Shown here in pieces: positions 46,357 through 58,049 of a stretch of 64,000 nt of DNA (positions are counted from its first letter, which is position 1; each line of letters opens with the position of its first letter). The notes under the pieces are model-generated. The model searched no databases. It was not told the DNA's origin and was given only the letters and a program-made list of their open reading frames with translations. Origin of the DNA: Nymphaea colorata (lineage: Eukaryota; Streptophyta; Magnoliopsida; Nymphaeales; Nymphaeaceae); NCBI RefSeq assembly GCF_008831285.2, contig NC_045144.1, positions 13,443,858 to 13,507,857 on the forward strand, given 5' to 3'. Position numbers and translations under genes: made by a program.

Positions 46357-46387
<31 letters not shown>
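46100..46387. repeat. Cluster of inverted and direct 'tagcca.ggt' motifs, transposon end-like
   Basis: Motifs such as ATTAGCCATGGT, ACCACGGCTAAT, TAGCTGTGGCTATTA and AACCATTGCTAATG recur in both orientations within 250 bp, then a TA/TTTA tract. Dense subterminal repeats of this kind are typical of CACTA-type and other DNA transposons. No terminal CACTA or target duplication was identified. Confidence 0.35.
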
Positions 46388-49111
46388 TTATTTATTTATA
46401 GATAGATAGATGGATAGATAGAAAGACAAAGAGAGAAAAAAAACTTATTTCATCTCAAGAAAATTCAAGGAGGTAGAGAAAACTAAAAAATTCAATTCAA
46501 TATAGTGCAATTCTAAATATAAAGACAATAAAGAGCAGATATCTATTCTAAACTATTCTCAAATAAATGTTCCTCTTCTATTGCTGCTGTCACTGCTGCT
46601 GGCTTAAAAAGCCTAGTCCATCCACTAAAGCCCACCCGTCAGCTTATGCAATGGTTATCTTCGTCATCCATAATGCTCAAAAGATTAAATCAGGTGTTAC
46701 CAAGATTGAAACTGATAACACTATTCTAGTTGAAAAGGTATGTTGCTTCATTCCAAAACAAGAAAAACCAGGCTGACATATCCTAATGTTGAATCTTGCA
46801 AATTTGAACTGCACGTTCAAAACCAGGAATGGTGGTTCAATGTTTTATGCGGATTGTAAAGCTCTTACAATGTTAGATCTGGTCCATCACCATCTAGATC
46901 TCAGTCCTTGCCACCATTTTTATTTATGAAAATGTGTAATTTCTCTTGCCTGCATTTCCAACTCTCCATCCTTTCCTTCCCAGCCACACTTCCACACCCA
47001 TATAAAGTGAGAACTTTGGAAGGATCCATGAATCTGGGTTGCCCTGGAGAAGGATTTCCCAAATAATTCAGCACTTTAATAGATGGGCAAAAGGAACAAA
47101 GTGGGGAAATTTGATGGTGTTCACAAATTAAAAGGCATACCAAGAAGAATGGTGTCTGCATCCACAAAAATTTATTGGATTTTGGAGTGCTCTTGAAAAA
47201 TGAGGTTTTTATTTTGAATGAGAGAGAAAGGTACTTGCCCGTCAGTACGAGGAATGACCGTTTACTGGGGGTAATCAATCCAAGGGCTATATTTATTCTT
47301 GATGCATTTTGTTTTGGCTTAAACATCTTTTTCATTCTAAATGTGGTGTAGTGTTTGAGAAAAATGTTGAAGATTTGATGTTTCAAGATTTTGAGAAAGT
47401 TTTTGAAGAGTCATAAGCTTTGATTTGAGTAAAATCTTGAATGGGGAGATCTTTACAAATATTATATAGAAACCCTTGAAAATCACTTTTGAAGTCGAAT
47501 TAGTGTTCTCTTAAGAAGTTAAATAGGTTTGAGACTTTACTCCAGTTTGGCTACTACCTAGTTAGAGCTATGTCTCATCTTTCTTAAGTTCTTTTAGAGA
47601 TATGTTTGGGATCATTCGTGATGCGAAGCAAAAGTGAATGTATGGATGCATTGATCCTACATGATTAGAGAATGACTTCCCCGAGTTAGTATATCACGCA
47701 TGAACATCATCTCAAACATATAACAAGTATATTTTTTGGACACAAATGAAGAAATGGAATTTATTTCGCCTTGCTCATAGTCCCAGGGCACTCATGAGTA
47801 GCTCTTGACTCCGAAGAGGAAATCTTTAGAGTTTTCTTGCACGACCATGGGGAAGTGGCAAGAGGAAATGATAATAAAATGGAGGACTACATACCTCGAA
47901 TATAGATGATATTAGAAATCAGTCTCCTTCTTTGAATGATCTAAGGATCGCCTTGGATGAAGCTCCAAAATGATGAAAATATCCCTTTAAGAGGTCTCCT
48001 CTTGCTCCCATGAAGAGTTTGAACTTGGAGAAACTTGCTTCCAATATTGGAGAAAATGAAGAAGAGAGGAAGAGAGAAATGAAAGAAAAAAACTAAGGAA
48101 AAATTCTAAAATTTCAAGTGAGAAAGCACTAAAAATTATGCGAGAGCTCATGCCCAAGAGGGAGGATTGTGAGGGTATTTATTGGGAGTATTGGAGCCAA
48201 AATTTAAAATTTAAAATATTTTTAATTTAACAAGTTTTTTATGCGAATTTCAAGTATTTTTGAAATATTTTTATTTTTATTTTTTCTTTTTTAAAATAGG
48301 CTTTGACTAAGTGGGATTGGCCGCTAGCCCTGCAAACACCTCTTTGGGATGTGGGCAAAGACCACCCCCCAAGGGGCGGTTTTACCATGAAAATGGGCCA
48401 TGCGCATTGTGTTGTTGAGTGCCAGGCGCGATGTGCAACTTGCGATTGCACGTTTTCACATCGCAGTTGCCCTTTTTAAAATTGAATAAGGCAAAACAGA
48501 ATCAAATAAGTAAGTAAATAATAAAAAAAGTTGTTTAATAAGAAAGCATAAAACCAATTTTTTTGAATGTGTATAAAAATGCATTTCGTTACAAATGGGG
48601 AGCCGACTCCGTTTTGAATGATTCCATACTCATTTTAGATCCGGATTGAGTTCTTAGTCGTCTAGAAAACACATTTTTGATGCAAGGACGAGACATAAAA
48701 CAAAGTAAAGGTTCATGCATGTGTGTGTGGCACTCATAGCATCAAATTTTGTCGTTTGGGTCTCAACTTTGGAATTTGAGTTTGAAATGCTCGATTTGGA
48801 TCTAGACTTGGGTTTTGGATCTAATTTGGATCCAAAAGAGAAGGATTTTTTATTTCAATCTCACGTCAAAAGCTAGGTTTGAATTTCAATTTTGTGTTTG
48901 GGTTCAAACAGGGGTTTAGAGATTCATTTTGGATCGACTAGTAGCGAAATTGTTTTGGGTCTACAATATGGCTTAGGGTCTAAAAAATTAAATCAAATAA
49001 CTAAAAATTTGGTTTAGGTGAAAATAAAATACAATTTTCTTTTTGGAGAAATTTGGGGTGATAACAGATGCCCCTCTTTGTTACTAAGCCAGCACAAGCC
49101 ACACTTAGTGA

Positions 49112-49405
49112 CAAAGATAAGCACCCTAGATTTTTAAATGAAATATGTTTAGAGTTATGTTTCAGGTTTAGCCCGTTACCTAAACAAGAATTCAATTTTC
49201 GGCTTGACAAAGATAAGCACCCTAGATTTTTAAATGAAATATGTTTAGAGTTATGTTTCAGGTTTAGCCCCCCCTAAATGGTTTTTGTTTGGCTTGTATT
49301 GCTGGTTTAACCCCTTACCTATTTGGATTGCTTTTTAGCTTGCATTGCAAGTTTAACCTCTTACCTGCATGCTTTGGCTCGCATTGCAGGTTTTACCCTT
49401 TACCT
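49112..49405. repeat. Local tandem repeats inside the inverted repeat loop
   Basis: A block GACAAAGATAAGCACCCTAG...AGGTTTAGCCC is duplicated (about 49111-49176 and 49205-49270). It is followed by three units of about 40 bp with GCTTGCATTGCAGGTTTAAC and CTTACCTGCATG. Confidence 0.8.
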
Positions 49406-51063
49406 GCATGGCTGTGCAAGAAAGTTCTAAAGATTTCCTCTTTGGAGTCAAGAGCTACTCTTGAGTGCACCGGGAGTATGAACAAGGTCAAATAAAATTC
49501 CATTTCTTCATTTATTTCTAATAAATACGCTTGTTATGTGCTTGAGATGATGTTCATGTATGATATACTAATTTTCTTGATTAATGAGCAAATGCACAAC
49601 AAGAATGAGTGTTTGGTTTGGGATTTTTCCATCTTATGTTGATTTTTGAGGTTCAGACTTCTCCAACCCAGGAAAGCCCTTCACAAATTTGTACATGTTG
49701 AAGTTCATGTTCATGTCATTCTCACGCTTAGTTGCTTTCTCAATCACCCGATTATGAACCCCAATGAGTGCTTTCTTACGTCGCTCTTCATTTCATGAAT
49801 GATTGATTTCTTTTTCCATGCACAACAGTGCAAGAAATATATTTCTTGTAACAAATGAAATGATAATGTTTTTATGATTCACACGTAAAAATATTTGGAA
49901 TCATTTTTTTCAAAAGATTTTCAAAAGCAAGAAATGAGGCCTTTGACACTTAGCCTAAGCTTTTGCATGAGTCCAAGTTCCTCTCCGGCCTACATAGAAA
50001 TGAAGTCGGATATTTCCAAGTTATTTATTGATTTCAGCACTCATGAAGACATGTATATATATACGTTATATACGTATACCTGCACATGACTATCTCTCTT
50101 TGTCTTTCTCTCTTTATGATTTAACATATTCTTTTACAAACTCTCGTTTATGTATATATAAATATATGTATGTGTATTTCATTATAAAATCTCTCTCTCT
50201 CTTTATAAAAAGTTATTCTCCCTCTCTATTTGATATAAACTTCCTCTTCGCAAGCTTTCATATACGTATTCATACATATATATATATATATATATACATA
50301 TATAAGTATGTACAAGTATACGTATATCTCTCTATTTTAAATCCTTATTTTTGTGATTTTCAAAATCTCTCTCTTTTTCTCCTTATTCCTCTTGTACTCA
50401 AGTCTTTTTTCTTTTTCATTTTTTTGAATATTTTTCTCCCAATACCTTTTCATTTGCCGACTTCATCAAAACCAAAACTCAAGTAATGACCCAAGATTAG
50501 ATTCATGCTTGATTGTTTACAACCTTATTCTATTTTCAAAAACTTTTCTCTCTTCATAAAAATATTTATGACAATTATAAAATGAGAAACTTAGATGCAT
50601 GTGATGATAGGGTGCTCTTAGATCAATGTTATGGTAGGAATGAATGATTTACTCCTAATCATGCAGGGTCAATGCATCCATACATTTATATTCACTTGTG
50701 AAATCACAAATGATCACAAGTATCTTTCTAAAAGAATTTAAGCAAGATAAAATGAAACTCTAACTAGGTAGTAAGCAAATTAGAGCAAAATCTCAAACTT
50801 ACTTAAAGTCTTAAGAGAATACTAAAGTGACATCAAAAAGTAATCTCTAAAGTTTTTCAAATGATATTTGTAAATATTTCTCAATTAAAAATTTCTCAAA
50901 TCAAAATGTTTTACGCTCTCAAATGATTCTTGAAAACTTTCTGAAAATCTTGAAATATCAAATCTTCAATATTTTTTCAATCACCGCACCGCATTTTGAA
51001 TGAAAAAGATGTTTAAGCAAAAATGAAATGCATCAAGAATAAACATAGCCCTTGGATTGATTA

Positions 51064-51081
51064 TCCCTGGTAAAGGCGCCA
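51064..51081 (-). promoter_or_regulatory. Candidate Ty3/gypsy primer binding site
   Basis: On the minus strand: TGGCGCCTTTACCAGGGA, close to the TGGCGCCGTTGCCGGGGA type used by Tat/Ogre elements (thought to pair with arginine tRNA). The matching position of the left arm (about 47255-47271) has a decayed TGACCGTTTACTGGGGG. Confidence 0.5.
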
Positions 51082-51186
51082 GGAATGGTCGATCCTCCTA
51101 TCGACGAGCGAGTCCCTTTCTCTCTCATTAAAAATAAAACCTCATTTTTCTAGAGCACTCCAAAACCAAAAATTTTTTGGGATGCA

Positions 51187-52439
51187 AAAGATTGTCTACC
51201 AATGCTATAATTGATGGAGTTGAAAATGAAAAGATGTTTCTTAATTATGTATTCTATAACATGTGCTTGAAAGATGTCGAATGAAAGTGTACAGTAACAA
51301 AAATGTGGTGTTCACTCATCTATGGCCAATAAGAGCTCCAATTAGCTATCCATGTGATGGTGTAAAGACTATTTAAGTAAAAAAGGCTAACAGTTCGGCA
51401 ATTGGAGTACTACTTTGCTTTAGATTATGCAAAGAGGTTTTGACGTTAAATGAAAGTTCCTAACATGGTTTTAGCATGTTTAAAAATTCATTGTGTCCTT
51501 TTGAAAAAGCAATAAGCTTTCAACATAAATAGAGTTCCCACCTTTACCCCATCTCATATTAGCGTTTTTTTTAATAATCTGGTTTTTAAGTGTGCACAAG
51601 TTATTAAAAAAAAATTGCTAGAAGAATGGTGGTACCAAACTCAATGTCTTGCACCTCTAAATTTGCAAGGCCTCCCCACCCCCATCCCTGCAAAAATAAA
51701 ACCCACATATAAAGTTCTTGTTCGGAAGAAGTATCCATTGTGGAATCTGGTAGCCTGAGCTGATTGGTGCCTTCCAAATGACTATTGAAAGACTCAACAT
51801 ACTATATGTCAGTTTACTTTCAGTGTAAACGATGAGAAAACTATGAAGACTAAGTTCTTCCTCAAGTATTCTAACCGTCTTAAAGTTTCATCAATATCAG
51901 GTATCAAATAGATTAGAACTTCAAGTTAATTTGAATTTTAAACTAAATACTAAAGGACTCTATTAACCAGACCACAGTCTTCTTTGGCTAGCAGAGGGTA
52001 GCTAACAAAAGGATGAAAAAGGAACAAAAAGGAAAACAAATAAAGATTTAATAGGAAGACTTCTATTGGACCCAACATGCTTCTAAGATGCATTTGATAG
52101 CACCCTTGTTGATATCCATCATTTTGTCACCAATAATATTTCATAGGGATTAGTTTTTTTTTTGGAACTCCAATCAAATGTTATAAGTTCTGTTTACTTA
52201 ATCGAGATCCAGGACTTGCAATGCCTTGCCATGAGGTGTTTTTATGGAAATGAGTGTCATTCTACACAATAAACAAATAATAGTCAAACAATTGAAAGCC
52301 ATTCTAAAGAAGTCTTGACTAATAAATAAAACACATTGACACTATTGAGCATAAGACTAAGGCATGACACATCATAGTACCTAAATATCATTTATCAAAG
52401 AGATACCACTATTGCAGAAATCCAAAAATCTCATTTATA
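51187..52439. other. Unassigned; may contain decayed copia sequence
   Basis: The right end borders a copia integrase remnant. No further motif could be read with confidence. Confidence 0.3.
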
Positions 52440-53813
52440 TTGAAATCTCATTATACTTCATCACTTTGAAAATTTTTTATTTTGGCATCAAACGGAGTTT
52501 GGATCATTTTGTGAAACTCAAGGAATTTGGCAAAAAAATTAGATTTCTATTTTAGAGGATATATCCAAGAGTATCTAGAAAATTGATCCACAAATAAGGC
52601 ATAAAATTTGATATTCTAACACGAAGAAATAGGAGCAGGTCCTCATAAATCACAATGAACCGTAGCAAATAAAGAGTCACAATCATCTTCAATAGAAATA
52701 AACAAAAGCCTGCATGCCTTCCCCATCTGACAACTAGCACAAATAAAAGATTCAGACAAATTACTTGTCATAGTAACCAACTTATTCATAGCCATAAAAT
52801 CTAATATTTTATGAAGTGGATGGCCAAGTCGTCCATGCCAAACTTCAAAGGGAGCTGATCAGAATCTTGTTGAGAAGAACACAGTCTTTGGTTTTGTCTT
52901 GAATGCAGATAAGTTGCCTTCTCTAGATCCGGTCGCAATCACCTCATTGGTCTCCTTGTCCTTAATAGAGAAGTAATTATAAGAGAATTCAAACACATAG
53001 GGCATAGAAGAAGTAAGTTGGCTGACAGAGATAAGATTCTTCTTAATATCGGGCACAACAAGAACATTGTCTAGAGGTATTGTGCGATTGCCCACATGAA
53101 TATCAGTAGTACCAATATGTATAATATCAAGATGTTGACCATTTCCTACCATAATTTTTTTAGTTCCATTATAGGGAATGCAACTCTTAAATCTACCTGG
53201 ATCATCAGTCACATGAGAGCTTGCTCCGGTATCAAGAAACCAGTCTTGATCAGTTGGGTCAGAGACTTTCATAGTAGCAAAGGCTTGGGGCGTATCACAA
53301 GGCTGATATGGTTGATCAAATCTGTGTAGCATTTGAAGGCACTATGATTATTTAATCCACAAATCTGACATGATACCTTTGATTGGTGGACTCTTCATTG
53401 GTCGGCCCTTGCGTATTTCGAGTCTGAGTTGCCAGATTGAACCCACATCCCTTAGAATTGAATCGAGTGTTGGTATTGTTGTTCCGCTAGTCATTGTTGT
53501 AGCGTTTTTTGTTGTTTTGGTTGTTCGACTGCCATGCGAGATAGGCCATTTGACTATTTAGTCTAGTCTCTCCTGCATGTAGATCTTTGATTGTTTCATG
53601 CCTTTGGAGTAAGGATACAACATCGAAGTAAGCTGGTGTGGGAATCGACCCATCGACGAATCCAAACAAATCTTGACCCTCTATGAGTCCAAGAATTTGT
53701 GTTTTTCACGACAAGAAATTCTTGTGTGACAGCTTGACAGAAACAAAATTAGCCACATTCATGGTGGATGGAAAGGGGTATTTAGCTGCCGAATTTGTTG
53801 TGGATGTCGACAT
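52440..53813 (-). pseudogene. Ale-like copia gag, protease and integrase start
   Basis: Gag begins at minus-strand ATG 53813-53811 (MSTSTTNSAAKYPFPSTMNV, ANFVSVKLSHKNFLS) with a TGA replacing the expected Trp, and continues LIEGQDLFGFVDGSIPTP. A zinc knuckle CQICGLNNHSAFKC precedes an apparent 1-bp deletion (CYHRFD expected). Protease keeps its catalytic Asp: WFLDTGASSHVTDD. Pre-integrase has VWHGRLGHPLHK and CASCQMGKA; integrase has VHCDL-stop-GPAP and FYALFVDQFSRYSWIYPL, fading after FQSDE. RT and RNase H are missing. Gag resembles that of the element at 8.3 kb (LNVANFVSIKLS). Confidence 0.85.
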
Positions 53814-54051
53814 GTTGAAGACCTGTGACACTTGTAAATTCTATATCTCTTCATAGGGTTGTCCAAAAAATTTGTAAATTTGTCCAAAAATACTAGACAC
53901 TTGCCTGAATCCAACGCCACCTAGCTGGACCTGTGAATCGCCTTCAGTCATTCTGGCGAGTTTGCAGCTGCGGCACTTGTAAAATGCCGACTTCTCGCAA
54001 TTTGAGACACCCTCCAGCGTCCAAAACCAATCTGCCGGTGAAAGCTTTTAC

Positions 54052-54071
54052 AGCTCTGATACCTGATACCA
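54052..54071 (-). promoter_or_regulatory. Copia primer binding site with partial duplication
   Basis: The minus strand reads TGGTATCAGGTATCAGAGC directly after the LTR. The normal TGGTATCAGAGC has an internal duplication of GGTATCA. Confidence 0.75.
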
Positions 54072-54415
54072 TGAGAAAGAAAACGTGGTTCGGAACAGTC
54101 CTACTCCACGATCTCAGCCCTTGAATTTTCTGAATGGACTGGTTCTCTTTCATATGGGGTTTATATAGATTGTACAAATGAATTTGAATTCAATGCATAC
54201 CATTTTGTGTGCTCCTTGTCCTCCTTTCCATTTACAATTTTGATTCCCTAAATCTTTCTCTCGTTGAACCCGACAGATCTTCTTTCCATTGCCATCATCG
54301 TTATCCCTTGTTCTTAATAATGTGGGGACATTGTGAGCTAGAGAAACTGACAGTTTCTCTTGTGTGTGAGAAATGGAGGGCATCAGTTTCTCTTGTGCGT
54401 GAGATAGTGCCTTAA
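54072..54415 (-). mobile_element. 5' LTR of the minus-strand copia element (about 344 bp)
   Basis: On the minus strand it starts TGTTAAGGCACTATC and ends TTTCTTTCTCA, next to the primer binding site. A TATA box (CTATATAAACC) lies at plus 54159-54169. It has canonical TG...CA ends, unlike the related element at 7995. The outer end is inferred from the TGTTA motif; a short CATCGGTTG(T/C)TGATGAGCTGGT repeat lies just outside (54439-54500). Confidence 0.65.
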
Positions 54416-54849
54416 CAATGGAAAGATTGAGAGCTGGCATCGGTTGTTGATGAGCTGGTGGGTGAGAGGAGGACATCGGTTGCTGATGAGCTGGTGTGTG
54501 AGAAATGGAAAGAGCTGAATCCTTCTTTCGTGCATCCTCCCTTCGTGCGTTATCATTATTCTAGGGAAAGTTGCGCAGGAGGAGGGCCCCTGCTTTTATT
54601 AAAAAAAGTGAATATCTACAACAAAATAATTGAGGCGCCCAGCATTGTTTTTTGCCTTTTTTTCGAGCCAAAGTTATTAGACATCACCCTAGCTCTTGAT
54701 CTTCTTCTATTTGAATAAAAGACCAGCTGGTAACTATGTATTTAATGTTCCATGAAAAAAAAATATGGCTCTGCTCCTGCAATTGAGCAAAGAAAACTTA
54801 AAAAAAAAGGAAAAAACAGAGGATCACATTGTCCCGAGCTTTGTGAGTA

Positions 54850-56400
54850 ACTTACTCTGTTCCTTGGTTGGGTCCTCTGCTAAAGCTTCTCCACCCACTC
54901 CCCTCCTCTTCCTACAACAACCATCACAAATTCCTTAGCAACTGAAGACCTGGTGACTCTTTTCTGATTGAATCTGCCCACCACCCAACACCAAAGTGCT
55001 TGCATCACTTTTGAAGCTCAGGAAAAGGTGCTGCTTGGATTCCTCTTTCCTACAACATTAAGATAGCATCTATTCACTAACGCAATTCCCCAATTTTTTA
55101 TCCTACCTTGCATGGTCATCCTACCTGCTCATGCCAAATATAGAGACTAAGCTTCTCTAGCTGGTGCAGCACTATACTAGACTTTCTTTTTCCAATGGTA
55201 GAAGGGAAATCTGGTTCTATCACTTGCCATAGAGCTCCACCCTTCAATTGCATATTGGATTTGTCTGTCTAAATTATTTTATCAATTTCATCTGTGAATA
55301 TCAGATTCGCCATGGCATTGTGGAGCCTAGGTAAGTTAAGTTGCTGTACGAAGTGGCATCGAGCATCTCTGTCATGGTAAGATACTTCCGATTCATCCAG
55401 CTGCCATACACCTCACCATTCCACTCATTGAAAAGAATGCTACCTTGTCAGTTATCAATCCAGAATTTGACCTTACAACCATCACCACTCTTCCACTGTA
55501 CACTATCCCCTTCCTAGGTTTGCGAAGAGTCCACAGGCTGAAATCCCTCCCCAAATATCTCTTATGTGACCACTCATGAAGTAAGCTTTCTTGGTTCATG
55601 ATTGAACAAATCTGGTCAGCTAGAAGGCTCCTATTGAGTTCTTACAGTGGTTTGATTCCCATGCCTCCTCTATTCCTGCACATGATGGACCAAGAACAAG
55701 GTGTCCCTCTGAGCTATCCTGCTCATGTCCCCACAAAAAATGAGCCATCTCCTTTTCAATGTTCTTAATGATTGGCTCCCTTTACCAGCTTGTACACCAT
55801 CATCCAATAGGTGATGATAAATGTGATGTTATATTTGATTAGCTTAGCCCACCAGCTAAGCAGCAACTTCATCTTCCATGTAGACATTCTACTTCCACCT
55901 TCAAGAGGAGCCGATCATGGTAAGGTTCAGTGAGATTACCTGCAAAAATAAGGATACCAAGATACTCCAAATAGAGCCTCTAACCTACTAAGGTTCCGTT
56001 CCTCAACATGGAAAGGGTAGAAGCCTGGTTTGCATCATTGACAACAAGACCAACTCTCCTTTCCATGTCACCTAGAAATTTTCTAATACCTTGCAAGGGC
56101 TTGAATGTGGCAGAGCTAAACACCGAACATCATCTGTGAAGAGGAGTGAACTGATCCTTGGAAGTTAACGAGAAATAACTGGGGGACACGTCAGCTTATT
56201 GATGACCCTCGCTTGAAATCCTTTTGAGAATATGTCCATAACAATGATGACGAGGTATGGAGGCAATGGGTCTCCTTGTCTGAGCCCCTCTTACTTGGAA
56301 GTAGCTACCTTACACACCATTGACATGCATCGTTCCTGAAATCCAAGGAATGGCTGCTCACCGCACCAAGTATGTTCCCTTGATTAAGTGGAATAAGGAA
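54850..56400 (-). pseudogene. LINE reverse transcriptase and zf-RVT remnant, minus strand
   Basis: On the minus strand: GLRQGDPLPPYLVIIVMDIF (about 56225-56290), LLFTDDV (about 56125-56146, the FADD-like catalytic box), ELVLLSMMQTRLLPF, then KFWIDN and GEVYGSWMN, and GRMTMQGRIKNWGI with HLFLSC-like zinc-finger remnants (55060-55135). The order is that of L1-type plant LINEs from RT to zf-RVT. Frameshifts are numerous; both ends are undefined. Confidence 0.72.
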
Positions 56401-58049
56401 CACCCAGGGAGGCCTTTGATGCCAATCGGTGGGTTAAATTTCAGACCTTAAGGGAAGCTGAATGCTGGGGCATTAGTAGTGTGTTACATATTGATGTGCA
56501 ACACATTATTTTGACAGATGCATTTACGTGCTGTAAATGCAATGCAAACTAAGGTGGAAAGACTATTCTCATTCAGCAACAATTCCTTCTCAGCCACTTA
56601 CACGTTGAGGACAAGGTGTTTTTCAAAGGGGAAGTAAAAGTTAGTTACCAAAAATGGCATCACGGCTTGAGTCCATTGGACTGACCTGATAACCTCCATA
56701 ATGGACTTCACAGATAGCTACCCATCACACTGATTAATCCACTGGGAATTGACCAACACCCAATCGATTTGCAATACACCAATCAGAATGACGTGGCATT
56801 CACAAAGCGCTTTCAATCATGTGACAAATTTCATTTTAACATATATTAAGATTGCAGGAGCTAAGACAAGTTTCTTCGTTTCTTCCTTTTTTCTCCCCTT
56901 GTTGTCCTTGCTTTTCTAGAGTACATGCATGAGACAATCCACCTTAATTTTGTTTGCTTCCCCTATAATTTTGCAGACACTTGAAAATTTTAAATGCATA
57001 AGACCTTATTAAGTGTGCACGAGAGATTAGACCACTTACCGTGTCATGTTGATAACATGGGAAGGCATGTTCTTACTAGTTTTGTTAAAGGCATTTTCAT
57101 AATTTTACGGTAAGTGTTTTCTCTGTTGTATCCCACTTTGGTCCTTATAAGAAGCCTACCATTCTTTAGCCCATAACACATGGTCCTTGTTGGGGCCATA
57201 ACATCTAACCTGTTGTGATAACATTCTTGTGTTTCTCTTTGTTTCAATTTTTTTTAAAAGAAACACACATCGTTTCTGACTTTTTATATTTAGTCGAATG
57301 CACTCTCACACTAGAGTCGACCTTGGTAGGAATTGTCATGTTGCATTAATGGCAAATTTTATTTATCTTGAACTTTATTTTTCCTTCATCAAACATGGCT
57401 CATTTTTCTCAAAATTTTATTTTTTGCCAACAAACACTGTTCAAAAACAGATTAAACTCTTTTTCTTTTAGGCAATAAAAGGACTTTGAGACGAGGTCAT
57501 AGGTTCAGTTTAGTTATGTGTTAGTTGTTTAAAAATTAAGCAAATGTTTTATATGATTGAAAAGGATGGCTCCTCCCAATGGTAATTAAAAACAAAAGAG
57601 AAAAAGTTACCGCCTCCATGCCAAGTAAACTTTTAAAACGCTGCCTGATCTGCAGCGCGAAGTTGGAATTGAGTCAACTGTCAAGTCTTATCTCGGTGTC
57701 GTGTGGCGGGCTTTTTTTTCTTTTCTCCATTTATCTCTACAGATCTAGGCCTTGCAATGGCTCTCTTGCAGTTTTTCCTTTTTTTTTAATTGGATCATCC
57801 TCATGCAGTCTATTGGACCTTGTTTGCTGATCACTGCTTCCAACCATCCAAATTTGCAATTTCGTAGGTATTTGGGGCAACTTTTCAGAAGCATCTTTGG
57901 GTGCACCTGAAACAGAGGATTTCTCCAACTGATTTCATTTGTGGAGAGGAAGATGCCTCTCTATTCTTCAAGCTGAAGAGGGTTAGGGAGGAAAAAGCTG
58001 GGCCTTCTAGGTTACTTCTTCTTCTAATGGTGGTGGCTTTAATTTCAAC
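56401..58049. other. Unassigned DNA upstream of the TIR-NBS pseudogene
   Basis: No recognisable genes. An in-frame TAG at 58008-58010 lies upstream of the TIR frame. Confidence 0.4.

Larger units (their letters stand above)
47157..51186. repeat. Large imperfect inverted repeat, about 4 kb overall
   Basis: The left arm 47157-47843 matches the reverse complement of the right side in two blocks: 47157-47670 with 50665-51186, and 47688-47843 with 49408-49560. About 1.1 kb (49590-50660) interrupts the right arm. Outer ends share TGCATCC. Matching runs include TTTTGGAGTGCTCT, GTATGGATGCATTGA and AAGAGGAAATCTTTAGA. The right arm carries a gypsy-like primer binding site on the minus strand (51064-51081). 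The best reading is two oppositely oriented 5' ends of a Tat/Ogre-like Ty3/gypsy family; a long-TIR DNA transposon is the alternative. Confidence 0.7.

Noticed and set aside
46901-47386. 161-codon minus-strand frame
   Set aside because: It straddles the outer boundary of the inverted repeat at 47157, is low in recognisable motifs, and the same sequence in the other arm is not open in an equivalent frame as far as I can see.
50028-50486. 152-codon plus-strand frame rich in Tyr, Ile, Ser and Phe
   Set aside because: It runs through TA and TC simple repeats inside the inverted repeat region and has no protein-like conservation signal.
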